Assembly (NCBI GenBank): GCA_036426205.1 | Contig: CM071568.1 | Span: forward strand, 213,881,245-213,945,244 | Reading direction: 5' to 3' | DNA from: Ascaphus truei | Lineage: Eukaryota > Chordata > Amphibia > Anura > Ascaphidae | Length of the DNA: 64,000 nucleotides | In this document: positions 33,461-45,735 of the stretch, one piece after another | Layout of the letters: every line of letters begins with the position of its first letter | Position numbering within the stretch: position 1 is the first letter of the stretch | Made by a program: the position numbers and the translations under genes | Notes under the pieces: model-generated | Seen by the model: the letters and a program-made list of their open reading frames with translations, nothing else | The model's database searches: none | Told to the model about the DNA's origin: nothing

Positions 33461-34446
33461 ATAATCCGTTCTGTGGGTCTGTGTGGGTTGAAATTTGCCT
33501 GGTCCTCATGCGGAAGTACCCTTGCCATAGTGGCCAAATATCAGCCTTCCACGTCCCCCGGAACCGGAGATATAAAAATACAGTTTAAAAGCACATTACA
33601 AAAGTGGCTTTTTTCTGCCATGCAAGTCAATGGCAGAAACCTAAACTTTACCATTACGCTGACTCCGTTCTGTTGCCACGAGAGGGTCGCTATTTGCCAT
33701 GCAATCCTGCTGGAACTAGGACTACATGGTGACCGAATCTGAGCCCTCTATGTTGAACAAAACTGGAGTTATGGGTTCCAGGTTTCTGCTCATTCTGACT
33801 TAGCCGTTTCAAAGCAGCGCGGCTTTCTCCGCCATTACGGTCAATGATAGGACCCTCCTCGCCGGCGTGACCCTTTCTCGTCGCCATTACTGGTCGGACC
33901 CTGTTGGGGTCAAGTGAGGGGGTTCCTAACATCTAGGGGCAAAATGAATTTTATTTCTAGGTGCCCTAGAACAGAAGTTCCCACGCCAATTACCCTAGTT
34001 CCCACGCCAATTGCGCGATCATTGCTCTTTTTTGACAATGTTGCCGATCTTGCGGCTTTGCGGTCTGGCAGTAAAAAAACAGTGCAGTAAGCCTCGACAT
34101 TTGTTACACTGTCAAAGGAGCAAATGGAAACAATGTAAGATAAATCAACATGTTCTTTTATTGGTGGAGTCAGTACAAAAAGATATATTTACAAATACTG
34201 TACAATGTTGAAACATTTTAAGTGTACAGCAATTCAAAACATCGACAGTACAGTCCTAGAGGGCAGCAAACAGGGCAGGTTTTCAGGGCAACCTTGAAAA
34301 CCGTGCCTGTTTATGGCCCCCAGGGACTGGAGTCGTGCATGTCCTGTGTAAAAAAGCACACAAAAACATCTCCTTTGTTTAAGTACAGCAGGTACTGTAG
34401 GGCAAAACATGTACAGTACAATACAGTTCAGCACAACAGTGTGGTC

Positions 34447-35849
34447 TCACTGAAAGTCCTCCACATTGTCCATCCATGGCCTATGCCTTGCATGGCGCAA
34501 AATGCCATTAATGCAGTCTCGAACGCCTTTCATTACAGGATCTGTAACTGCATAAAAGTGCTGCAATTCATCCCGAATGTTTTTCCTTAAATTGACAGGA
34601 AGCGCCTTTTTTACGCGATTCCCATCGTAGTTCACTTTGAAGGCCCAGTCGCAGTACAAAGAGTAGGGAAGATGGTGCTTAAATATGAACAAGGCATATT
34701 TGTGGGGTGCACCAGAACTCATCACCCTATACTTCTCCCTGAGCTTCGGTGGCAGATCGCACAGGGTGATGTCGGGCACCGTTTCGATGCGAGCGGGTGT
34801 AGGTCTTTTGGGAGTGGGCGTGATTGAGGCGACGGCGATGGTAGGTTGTCTGGGAGGAAGCTTTCCTCCAGTCTTGGTCGCCGTGTTGTCTCCTGGCGTG
34901 GTCTTGACGGGGTTGTCATGTCCTCCTCAACGGCATACATGTACACTACATCTTCTGGTGGAGGGGGTGCGCTTGGTGATGGAAGGGGGTCGAAGGTTCC
35001 ATTCATCACATCCATGTCACCCCCCTGCTCCGGCGTCGGGGAAACAGGGGCATTAGCACCGAGCAAATAATGTATGCCCGCTATGTCAGCCTCTATCTTC
35101 TCCATCTGTCGATCCATCCGTTGATCCATTTGTAGCATCCGTTGCTCCACATTTAGTATTGTCTCCAGGAGCAGATCTATCTTTGCCAGCACAATAGAAT
35201 TCCCGGGGAGATCCACACTTATCCCATTCAGCATCCGGTCTAACGAGCTGCTTCTTGTGCATGGCGTGTGAACATCTGGGGGGATGGGTGCAACGGAGGA
35301 TGAGATGGGGGTTCCATGGACAGAAGCGGCATCGACATCGAGGAAGAGTGGAGGAGGTGACCTGTGGATACCCGGTAGAGGAGAAGCGGCAGCGTCGTCG
35401 AAGAGGGATGGAGAAAGTGACCTTTGGATTTCCGGGCGAGAAGCAGAGTCGTCCAAGAGCAAAGGAGACAGTGACCCGTGGATTTCAGAGGAGGCAGCGT
35501 CGTCTGATGGAACCGGAGAAGATGGGGGTGGAGAAGACGGGCTGAAGATTTCCGTGACAGCTACAGCAGAGTCGTCGAAGCGTATGTGAGGAAGTGGTCT
35601 GCGTGTTCGATGGGTTGGCTGCCATTCGTTTTGCGTCGAGAGTACATCACCGTATATCTTCTTCACATAATGAGGCTTACGTCTAAGAAAACCCTTAGCC
35701 TTTGGGGTCAGCAGAAGGTTTTCTTTATTGGCCATAGCCTGTCGCTTTTGCCTTGGCATGGAAATGGCTGTCGCCTTTCGCTTTTTCAGCTTGACAGGCA
35801 CGGCAGAGGCGAGAGGGTTCCTGCGTCCATAGAAACGGGGTTGCTCCAT
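34447..35849 (-). pseudogene. BEN-like accessory protein (left copy, one frame break)
   Basis: I chose MEQPRFYGRRN at 35849 as the start, because the earlier ATG at 35945 overlaps the TATA-like box. Order: basic N terminus (KLKKRKATAISMPRQKRQ; possible nuclear signal); a Ser/Pro/Asp linker with about 20-residue repeats (DDSA...SLSPLLL); a coiled coil (LAKIDLLLETILNVEQRML onward); a Pro-rich stretch; then, in another frame from about 34780, the C-terminal domain LCDLPPKLREKYRVMSS, PYSLYCDWAFKVNYDGNRV, NLRKNI, GVRDCINGILRHAR. That last block resembles a BEN DNA-binding domain and is shared with 15990-16313. The frame break lies near 34770-34790 and is identical in both arms. Likely transposon-encoded DNA-binding partner; function not shown. 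Confidence 0.65.
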
Positions 35850-35933
35850 GGAAGCAGGTGGCACAATGCAGTATCTGGACAAGGGCAAGTTCAGATAAAG
35901 ATCATGGAGTGGTGGGCTATGCAAAGTGTGTAA

Positions 35934-35942
35934 CCTTTTATG
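35934..35942 (-). promoter_or_regulatory. TATA-like box of the BEN-like gene (left copy)
   Basis: CATAAAAGG on the minus strand, about 85 nt before the chosen ATG, conserved in the diverged third copy (3185-3193). The spacer to the transposase ATG is only about 250 bp, so the two genes share a promoter region. Confidence 0.5.
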
Positions 35943-36102
35943 CATGGCGACCAGGTACAGGTGTTGAAAGTGGGCGTACTCTAATGTGAGTCATTACCGT
36001 ATAAATACACCATCCATTTTGTGTATTGACTGCACATAGAATACACATCGACTAAACATCGAATATACATTCTTGTGTTTGTATTTCTTTCTACTCGCAG
36101 CA

Positions 36103-37823
36103 ATGCCTGTTAAAAAGATTTCAAAGGAGCTCAGCATGCGAATTAAGGAGATGTACACGAGCGGACACCGAATTGTTGCTATCCAGCGCTGGTTAGCTGC
36201 CTCTGACCTCGTTGTGCCAGCAACCACCGTGAGCTATCATGCACACGGAAAAAACAGAGAATGCAAAAGGGCACCAAGCGTAACTAACACGTAAGTATAT
36301 TTATAAAACTTAACAAAAAATATAGAAAACTGTACGTACTGTACTGTTCATACAGTACAGTACATCTACAGTACAGTTCTGTATCTACTGTAATACTGTT
36401 GTTATTTCTGTTGATTTATATTACAACATAGTTTGTACAGTATATTTATATTTATAGTGGAACAGTATACATTTTTTGTATATTTCTTTTTATCGTACAA
36501 CAGTATATATAGGATGTATATTTATATTTATATGACAACAGTATATATATTTTGTATATTTATATTTATTGTACAACAGTATATATATTTTGTATATTTA
36601 TATTTATAGTACAACAGTTTACATTTTTTGTATATTTATATTTATCGTACAACAGTATATATTTTTGGTATATTTATATTTATATTACAACATTATATTT
36701 ATATACATTTTAATTGCTGCATATTAATAAAACAATATATTTTCTTTACATTGTAGGGAGACAACTCTTCTGGTGGACAAAATAAGTGAGGAGAATGATG
36801 AGAGGAGTGCATTAAGGGTTAAAAACACTCTGCAGGAAAAGCACAATCTGACTGTATCCGAGAGCAGCATAAAGAAGATGAGATGCAGCATTGGATGGAA
36901 ATATGGACGTGTGAGGTTAGTACTGGACAGTACAGGAGGTACTGTAAAAGTATTGTTTAGCAAACTGTACTGTACTGTATTGTGCCGCTAAATTTTTTTA
37001 TTCCTTGTCATTACAGAGCATACCCCATGATACGGGACACAAACAAAATCAAAAGGGTGGTCCAGGCCCAGGCATGGATCGACAGTGGGGAGACTTTCAC
37101 TGATGAGTCTACTGTGTCGCTGGAGAGATTTGCAAGCTTTGCATTCCACAAAAAAGGCCGCATATCTTTGAAGCCTCGGCCAAAACACCCTGTGAAGCTG
37201 CATGTGTGGGGTGCCATCTCTAGGCGTGGACCGGGTTGCATTGTCATCTTTGAAGGTAAAATGTATCAAATATAATGTTGCCTAATGCACTGTACTTTAC
37301 AAGTGTTGCCTTACTGTATGCACTGTAGTGTACTGTTGTGCAGTTTTTTGAGCACTTTTTTTTTCTTGCTATAGGAATCATGAATAAAGCTTTCTTCCAA
37401 GACAACATTGTGCCCGAGATTTCCCCAATGGTCACCGCTTCTACCAGGACAACGATCCAAAGCACACCGCGTCAACGGCGCATATCCTTGTGCGCGGCAT
37501 CAACTGGGTGAAAACGCCAGCGGAGTAAGTGCAGTAGACCGTGTCCCATTTTTGTTCCCCACTGTTTTTAGCTCTTAAACCAATTGTCCTTTTTTTCCAA
37601 TGACAGATCGCCAGACGTCAATCCGATCGAAATGGTCTGGCATCAGCTGAAGGACCATATCCGGAAAGTGGCGAAACCCTCCAAAAAGGACGAGTTGTTG
37701 AAAGGCATAATGAGTTTTTGGAACGATGTACTCACCGTGGAACGCTGCAATAAATATATAGACCATATTGCCACTGTGTTGCCCATTGTCATCGCGTGTA
37801 ATGGGCAAGCATCAGGAAAGTAG
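36103..37823 (+). pseudogene. Five-exon Tc1/mariner-type transposase (left copy)
   Basis: Inferred exons 36103-36290, 36757-36915, 37017-37255, 37375-37524 and 37607-37823, all with GT-AG introns and reading through each junction in phase. Exon 1: HTH (ISKELSMRIKEMY). Exon 2: second helical domain. Exon 3: first catalytic Asp in FTDES, then HVWGAIS. Exon 4: QDNDPKHTA with the second Asp, reached only after a one-base deletion near 37415. Exon 5: SPDVNPIEMVWHQLK with the Glu. Coding length is 953 nt, one short of a whole frame, matching that deletion; intact size would be about 317 residues, usual for the family. A pyrimidine-rich AG acceptor just before the ATG suggests a 5' noncoding exon. 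Confidence 0.8.
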
Positions 37824-39061
37824 TACTGTGCTGTAGTATTGTAAGTACAGTATGATACAGGTAAGTATGGCACAGATTTTTTCTTTCCAGATAGTCAGAG
37901 TATACAATAGTTAGTTTTTTCTTTACAGAGAGAGCAGCACCAGCCATCAGGTTACAGTACATAGAATTTAACAGTAGTCAGAGTATACAGTAGTTCCAGT
38001 ATAAAGTAGACTAGTTTGACAGTACTACAGTAACTGCCTACTAACTGCTCAATTTTTTTCTTTCCAGAGAAAGCAGCACCAGCCACCTACAGTAGTTCTA
38101 CACATCACACAATGCCATAATACAGTACGCACATTCAGAATAGTACAGTAACTGCACTAATTTTTTGTTCTCTTGTCGTTTCAGGAAAAAACGGGTGGCC
38201 TGGGGGGAGGTGGGTTTTTGTGTCCAGTCTAATCTGTTTGTACAGTAAAATGTACAGTATATAAACAGCAGTAATGATGTACACAAAACCTCTCCTCTCT
38301 TAATGAACTACTGTACTGTAGACAGAATAAGGAAAAGATAAAGACGGGAAAAATAATATTACTATACAGTATATACAGTATACAGTATATATATTATACA
38401 GTACATTACAGTATATATTATTAAATAATATTCTTATAAATGTGCATTATTCATGTTTCCCCATGTTTTACAAATGTTTTCTAAATGGTTATCCAATTTC
38501 AATCTGCCAGAAGAATTTAATAAAGGCTGCAGTATGTATTATTCATGATTATTTTTATATTTGTAATTTTTGGGTCCTGCCAAAATAAAATAAATATTTA
38601 TTCACTTTCCTGCTAACCATAATCATTGAAAACAAACACCCCCCCCCCGACAGTATAAGAATGAATGACAAAACAACAGGAATCAGTTAATGTTTTTTTT
38701 ACTCTCAATTCTCACAATGCTGTGCACATCAGATTTACATTTACAATTACATTTCAAATTTTAGAGGGGATTTTCAAAAAGCCTCTAAGGGTTGGGGGGG
38801 GGGGGGTGGTGTGATTACACGCCGGCGCACTGAGCTTTGTCGCTCGGCTATGGGTGGATTAAGAACACAATGGCAATATTCAGAAGATTAACGACCCAGT
38901 GGAGAGAGGGGGTTGGTAGGGTGACTCATGCGCTGTAAGCAGCAAGCTCCCATCTCTAAAAGGATTAGAGTACACGCAGGTGCAGTCAGCCGATTGACTC
39001 TTGGCTAGGGACGGATTAAAAACACAATGACTACAGTAACTGCAGAAAATGAGCAAAGCGT
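37824..39061. other. Non-coding 3' part of the left transposon
   Basis: About 1.2 kb between the transposase stop and the TIR. Contains repeated CAGTA/TACAGTA-rich text, CCAGCCA(C)-type short repeats near 37940 and 38080, and a C-run. No coding signal. Confidence 0.6.
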
Positions 39062-39176
39062 TGTTGTGTGTTTTTTTACACAGGACATGCACGACTCCAG
39101 TCCCTGAGGGCCGCAAACAGGCACGGTTTTCAAGGTTGCCTTGAAAACCTGCCCTGTTTGCTGCCCTCTAGGACTT

Positions 39177-39270
39177 TACTGGTGCAATTTCAACCCGCTC
39201 AGACCCACAGGACGGATTATTTTAAAATAATCCGTCCTGTGGGTCTGAGCGGGTTGAAATTGCACCAGTA
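39177..39270. repeat. Centre of the palindrome
   Basis: 94 bp, perfectly self-complementary, between the two transposon copies. It holds two facing fragments of unit S (ATAATCCGTCCTGTGGGTCT), the same text found at the outer arm ends (33461-33480 and mirror). Symmetry axis at TTTAAA. Confidence 0.9.
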
Positions 39271-39385
39271 AAGTCCTAGAGGGCAGCAAACAGGGCAGGT
39301 TTTCAAGGCAACCTTGAAAACCGTGCCTGTTTGCGGCCCTCAGGGACTGGAGTCGTGCATGTCCTGTGTAAAAAAACACACAACA

Positions 39386-40623
39386 ACGCTTTGCTCATTT
39401 TCTGCAGTTACTGTAGTCATTGTGTTTTTAATCCGTCCCTAGCCAAGAGTCAATCGGCTGACTGCACCTGCGTGTACTCTAATCCTTTTAGAGATGGGAG
39501 CTTGCTGCTTACAGCGCATGAGTCACCCTACCAACCCCCTCTCTCCACTGGGTCGTTAATCTTCTGAATATTGCCATTGTGTTCTTAATCCACCCATAGC
39601 CGAGCGACAAAGCTCAGTGCGCCGGCGTGTAATCACACCACCCCCCCCCCCCCAACCCTTAGAGGCTTTTTGAAAATCCCCTCTAAAATTTGAAATGTAA
39701 TTGTAAATGTAAATCTGATGTGCACAGCATTGTGAGAATTGAGAGTAAAAAAAACATTAACTGATTCCTGTTGTTTTGTCATTCATTCTTATACTGTCGG
39801 GGGGGGGGTGTTTGTTTTCAATGATTATGGTTAGCAGGAAAGTGAATAAATATTTATTTTATTTTGGCAGGACCCAAAAATTACAAATATAAAAATAATC
39901 ATGAATAATACATACTGCAGCCTTTATTAAATTCTTCTGGCAGATTGAAATTGGATAACCATTTAGAAAACATTTGTAAAACATGGGGAAACATGAATAA
40001 TGCACATTTATAAGAATATTATTTAATAATATATACTGTAATGTACTGTATAATATATATACTGTATACTGTATATACTGTATAGTAATATTATTTTTCC
40101 CGTCTTTATCTTTTCCTTATTCTGTCTACAGTACAGTAGTTCATTAAGAGAGGAGAGGTTTTGTGTACATCATTACTGCTGTTTATATACTGTACATTTT
40201 ACTGTACAAACAGATTAGACTGGACACAAAAACCCACCTCCCCCCAGGCCACCCGTTTTTTCCTGAAACGACAAGAGAACAAAAAATTAGTGCAGTTACT
40301 GTACTATTCTGAATGTGCGTACTGTATTATGGCATTGTGTGATGTGTAGAACTACTGTAGGTGGCTGGTGCTGCTTTCTCTGGAAAGAAAAAAATTGAGC
40401 AGTTAGTAGGCAGTTACTGTAGTACTGTCAAACTAGTCTACTTTATACTGGAACTACTGTATACTCTGACTACTGTTAAATTCTATGTACTGTAACCTGA
40501 TGGCTGGTGCTGCTCTCTCTGTAAAGAAAAAACTAACTATTGTATACTCTGACTATCTGGAAAGAAAAAATCTGTGCCATACTTACCTGTATCATACTGT
40601 ACTTACAATACTACAGCACAGTA
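39386..40623. other. Non-coding 3' part of the right transposon
   Basis: Mirror of 37824-39061; no coding signal. Confidence 0.6.
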
Positions 40624-42344
40624 CTACTTTCCTGATGCTTGCCCATTACACGCGATGACAATGGGCAACACAGTGGCAATATGGTCTATATATTTATTGC
40701 AGCGTTCCACGGTGAGTACATCGTTCCAAAAACTCATTATGCCTTTCAACAACTCGTCCTTTTTGGAGGGTTTCGCCACTTTCCGGATATGGTCCTTCAG
40801 CTGATGCCAGACCATTTCGATCGGATTGACGTCTGGCGATCTGTCATTGGAAAAAAAGGACAATTGGTTTAAGAGCTAAAAACAGTGGGGAACAAAAATG
40901 GGACACGGTCTACTGCACTTACTCCGCTGGCGTTTTCACCCAGTTGATGCCGCGCACAAGGATATGCGCCGTTGACGCGGTGTGCTTTGGATCGTTGTCC
41001 TGGTAGAAGCGGTGACCATTGGGGAAATCTCGGGCACAATGTTGTCTTGGAAGAAAGCTTTATTCATGATTCCTATAGCAAGAAAAAAAAAGTGCTCAAA
41101 AAACTGCACAACAGTACACTACAGTGCATACAGTAAGGCAACACTTGTAAAGTACAGTGCATTAGGCAACATTATATTTGATACATTTTACCTTCAAAGA
41201 TGACAATGCAACCCGGTCCACGCCTAGAGATGGCACCCCACACATGCAGCTTCACAGGGTGTTTTGGCCGAGGCTTCAAAGATATGCGGCCTTTTTTGTG
41301 GAATGCAAAGCTTGCAAATCTCTCCAGCGACACAGTAGACTCATCAGTGAAAGTCTCCCCACTGTCGATCCATGCCTGGGCCTGGACCACCCTTTTGATT
41401 TTGTTTGTGTCCCGTATCATGGGGTATGCTCTGTAATGACAAGGAATAAAAAAATTTAGCGGCACAATACAGTACAGTACAGTTTGCTAAACAATACTTT
41501 TACAGTACCTCCTGTACTGTCCAGTACTAACCTCACACGTCCATATTTCCATCCAATGCTGCATCTCATCTTCTTTATGCTGCTCTCGGATACAGTCAGA
41601 TTGTGCTTTTCCTGCAGAGTGTTTTTAACCCTTAATGCACTCCTCTCATCATTCTCCTCACTTATTTTGTCCACCAGAAGAGTTGTCTCCCTACAATGTA
41701 AAGAAAATATATTGTTTTATTAATATGCAGCAATTAAAATGTATATAAATATAATGTTGTAATATAAATATAAATATACCAAAAATATATACTGTTGTAC
41801 GATAAATATAAATATACAAAAAATGTAAACTGTTGTACTATAAATATAAATATACAAAATATATATACTGTTGTACAATAAATATAAATATACAAAATAT
41901 ATATACTGTTGTCATATAAATATAAATATACATCCTATATATACTGTTGTACGATAAAAAGAAATATACAAAAAATGTATACTGTTCCACTATAAATATA
42001 AATATACTGTACAAACTATGTTGTAATATAAATCAACAGAAATAACAACAGTATTACAGTAGATACAGAACTGTACTGTAGATGTACTGTACTGTATGAA
42101 CAGTACAGTACGTACAGTTTTCTATATTTTTTGTTAAGTTTTATAAATATACTTACGTGTTAGTTACGCTTGGTGCCCTTTTGCATTCTCTGTTTTTTCC
42201 GTGTGCATGATAGCTCACGGTGGTTGCTGGCACAACGAGGTCAGAGGCAGCTAACCAGCGCTGGATAGCAACAATTCGGTGTCCGCTCGTGTACATCTCC
42301 TTAATTCGCATGCTGAGCTCCTTTGAAATCTTTTTAACAGGCAT
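40624..42344 (-). pseudogene. Five-exon Tc1/mariner-type transposase (right copy)
   Basis: Mirror exons: 42344-42157, 41690-41532, 41430-41192, 41072-40923, 40840-40624. Same motifs and the same one-base deletion in exon 4 as the left copy, so the defect predates the duplication or was copied with it. Confidence 0.8.
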
Positions 42345-42504
42345 TGCTGCGAGTAGAAAGAAATACAAACACAAGAATGTATATTCGATGTTTAGTCGAT
42401 GTGTATTCTATGTGCAGTCAATACACAAAATGGATGGTGTATTTATACGGTAATGACTCACATTAGAGTACGCCCACTTTCAACACCTGTACCTGGTCGC
42501 CATG

Positions 42505-42513
42505 CATAAAAGG
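42505..42513 (+). promoter_or_regulatory. TATA-like box of the BEN-like gene (right copy)
   Basis: CATAAAAGG; mirror of 35934-35942. Confidence 0.5.
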
Positions 42514-42597
42514 TTACACACTTTGCATAGCCCACCACTCCATGATCTTTATCTGAACTTGCCCTTGTCCAGATACTGCATTGTGCCACCTGCTTCC

Positions 42598-44000
42598 ATG
42601 GAGCAACCCCGTTTCTATGGACGCAGGAACCCTCTCGCCTCTGCCGTGCCTGTCAAGCTGAAAAAGCGAAAGGCGACAGCCATTTCCATGCCAAGGCAAA
42701 AGCGACAGGCTATGGCCAATAAAGAAAACCTTCTGCTGACCCCAAAGGCTAAGGGTTTTCTTAGACGTAAGCCTCATTATGTGAAGAAGATATACGGTGA
42801 TGTACTCTCGACGCAAAACGAATGGCAGCCAACCCATCGAACACGCAGACCACTTCCTCACATACGCTTCGACGACTCTGCTGTAGCTGTCACGGAAATC
42901 TTCAGCCCGTCTTCTCCACCCCCATCTTCTCCGGTTCCATCAGACGACGCTGCCTCCTCTGAAATCCACGGGTCACTGTCTCCTTTGCTCTTGGACGACT
43001 CTGCTTCTCGCCCGGAAATCCAAAGGTCACTTTCTCCATCCCTCTTCGACGACGCTGCCGCTTCTCCTCTACCGGGTATCCACAGGTCACCTCCTCCACT
43101 CTTCCTCGATGTCGATGCCGCTTCTGTCCATGGAACCCCCATCTCATCCTCCGTTGCACCCATCCCCCCAGATGTTCACACGCCATGCACAAGAAGCAGC
43201 TCGTTAGACCGGATGCTGAATGGGATAAGTGTGGATCTCCCCGGGAATTCTATTGTGCTGGCAAAGATAGATCTGCTCCTGGAGACAATACTAAATGTGG
43301 AGCAACGGATGCTACAAATGGATCAACGGATGGATCGACAGATGGAGAAGATAGAGGCTGACATAGCGGGCATACATTATTTGCTCGGTGCTAATGCCCC
43401 TGTTTCCCCGACGCCGGAGCAGGGGGGTGACATGGATGTGATGAATGGAACCTTCGACCCCCTTCCATCACCAAGCGCACCCCCTCCACCAGAAGATGTA
43501 GTGTACATGTATGCCGTTGAGGAGGACATGACAACCCCGTCAAGACCACGCCAGGAGACAACACGGCGACCAAGACTGGAGGAAAGCTTCCTCCCAGACA
43601 ACCTACCATCGCCGTCGCCTCAATCACGCCCACTCCCAAAAGACCTACACCCGCTCGCATCGAAACGGTGCCCGACATCACCCTGTGCGATCTGCCACCG
43701 AAGCTCAGGGAGAAGTATAGGGTGATGAGTTCTGGTGCACCCCACAAATATGCCTTGTTCATATTTAAGCACCATCTTCCCTACTCTTTGTACTGCGACT
43801 GGGCCTTCAAAGTGAACTACGATGGGAATCGCGTAAAAAAGGCGCTTCCTGTCAATTTAAGGAAAAACATTCGGGATGAATTGCAGCACTTTTATGCAGT
43901 TACAGATCCTGTAATGAAAGGCGTTCGAGACTGCATTAATGGCATTTTGCGCCATGCAAGGCATAGGCCATGGATGGACAATGTGGAGGACTTTCAGTGA
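42598..44000 (+). pseudogene. BEN-like accessory protein (right copy, one frame break)
   Basis: Mirror of 34447-35849. The first frame runs from 42598 to 43725 and the C-terminal BEN-like frame to 44000; they overlap at 43668-43725. The sequence CCCACTCCCAAAAGACC is a likely place for the indel that separates the frames. A programmed frameshift or a missed splice is less likely but not excluded. Confidence 0.65.
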
Positions 44001-44198
44001 GACCACACTGTTGTGCTGAACTGTATTGTACTGTACATGTTTTGCCCTACAGTACCTGCTGTACTTAAACAAAGGAGATGTTTTTGTGTGCTTTTTTACA
44101 CAGGACATGCACGACTCCAGTCCCTGGGGGCCATAAACAGGCACGGTTTTCAAGGTTGCCCTGAAAACCTGCCCTGTTTGCTGCCCTCTAGGACTGTA

Positions 44199-45735
44199 CT
44201 GTCGATGTTTTGAATTGCTGTACACTTAAAATGTTTCAACATTGTACAGTATTTGTAAATATATCTTTTTGTACTGACTCCACCAATAAAAGAACATGTT
44301 GATTTATCTTACATTGTTTCCATTTGCTCCTTTGACAGTGTAACAAATGTCGAGGCTTACTGCACTGTTTTTTTACTGCCAGACCGCAAAGCCGCAAGAT
44401 CGGCAACATTGTCAAAAAAGAGCAATGATCGCGCAATTGGCGTGGGAACTAGGGTAATTGGCGTGGGAACTTCTGTTCTAGGGCACCTAGAAATAAAATT
44501 CATTTTGCCCCTAGATGTTAGGAACCCCCTCACTTGACCCCAACAGGGTCCGACCAGTAATGGCGACGAGAAAGGGTCACGCCGGCGAGGAGGGTCCTAT
44601 CATTGACCGTAATGGCGGAGAAAGCCGCGCTGCTTTGAAACGGCTAAGTCAGAATGAGCAGAAACCTGGAACCCATAACTCCAGTTTTGTTCAACATAGA
44701 GGGCTCAGATTCGGTCACCATGTAGTCCTAGTTCCAGCAGGATTGCATGGCAAATAGCGACCCTCTCGTGGCAACAGAACGGAGTCAGGGTAATGGTAAA
44801 GTTTAGGTTTCTGCCATTGACTTGCATGGCAGAAAAAAGCCACTTTTGTAATGTGCTTTTAAACTGTATTTTTATATCTCCGGTTCCGGGGGACGTGGAA
44901 GGCTGATATTTGGCCACTATGGCAAGGGTACTACCGCATGAGGACCAGGCAAATTTCAACCCGCTCAGACCCACAGAACGGATTATTTTAAATTATATTT
45001 ATATATTTATATATTTATACTGTATTTTAAAGATATTAAAGAATGTATTGTATTTAAAACATGTGACTGTAAACCATACTGACTGACAAATATTTTCACC
45101 ATGTACTGCAGCAGTAAACCATACACCTGTTAATGTTTTGAATTGCTGTGCACTTAAAATGTTTCAACATTGTACAGTTTTTGTAAATAAATGATTTTGT
45201 ACTGACTCCACCAATAAAAGAACATGTTGATTTGTCTTACATTGTTTCCATTTGCTCCTTTGACAGTGTAACAAATGTCGAGGCTTACTGCACTGTTTTT
45301 TTACTGCCAGACCGCAAAGCTGCAATATCGGCAACATTGTCAAAAAAGAGCAATGATCGCGCAATTGGCGTGGGAACTAGGGCAATTGGCGTGGGAACTT
45401 CTGTTCTAGGGCACCTAGAAATAAAATTCATTTTGCCCCTAGATGTTAGGAACCCCCTCACTTGACCCCAACAGGGTCCGACCAGTAATGGCGACGAGAA
45501 AGGGTCACGTCGGCGAGGAGGGTCCTATCATTGACCGTAATGGCGGAGAAAGCCGCGCTGCTTTGAAACAGAATGATCAGAAACCTGGAACCCATAACTC
45601 CAGTTCTGTTCAACCTAGAGGGCTCAGATTCGGTCACCATGTAGTCCTAGTTCCGGCAGGATTGCATGGAAAATAGCGACCCTCTCGTGGCAACAGAACG
45701 GAGTCAGGGTAAACGCGCAATTGGCGTGGGGACTA
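44199..45735. repeat. Flanking repeat unit S, right copies
   Basis: Two units in inverted orientation to the left ones (about 44199-44790 and 45130-45735), spaced about 928 bp. Same open but meaningless frames as on the left. The outer one diverges from its left partner by several substitutions and indels. Confidence 0.65.

Larger units (their letters stand above)
34251..39176 (+). mobile_element. Two-gene Tc1/mariner-type transposon, left arm copy
   Basis: 4,926 bp bounded by TA (34249-34250, 39177-39178). Terminal inverted repeats of about 115 bp (34251-34366 and 39062-39176) begin CAGTCCTAGAGGGCAGC and, from the other end, AAGTCCTAGAGGGCAGC. Each TIR contains a perfect or near-perfect hairpin (GGTTTTCAAGG / CCTTGAAAACC). 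Inside are a BEN-like gene (minus) and a five-exon transposase (plus), divergent. It sits in repeat unit S. Confidence 0.88.
39271..44196 (-). mobile_element. Two-gene Tc1/mariner-type transposon, right arm copy
   Basis: Mirror of 34251-39176, with TA at 39269-39270 and 44197-44198. All translated segments are identical to the left copy, including both frame breaks. Confidence 0.88.

Noticed and set aside
32774..33932. Repeated 80-residue minus-strand frame (LGTPSLDPNRVRP) in all S units
   Set aside because: Open in every S copy, but a partner frame is open on the other strand, there is no domain, and it has indels between copies; best read as repeat DNA.
35284..35589. 101- and 96-residue frames opposite the BEN-like gene
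   Set aside because: Antisense of the Ser/Pro/Asp linker repeats; mirrored in the other arm without independent support.
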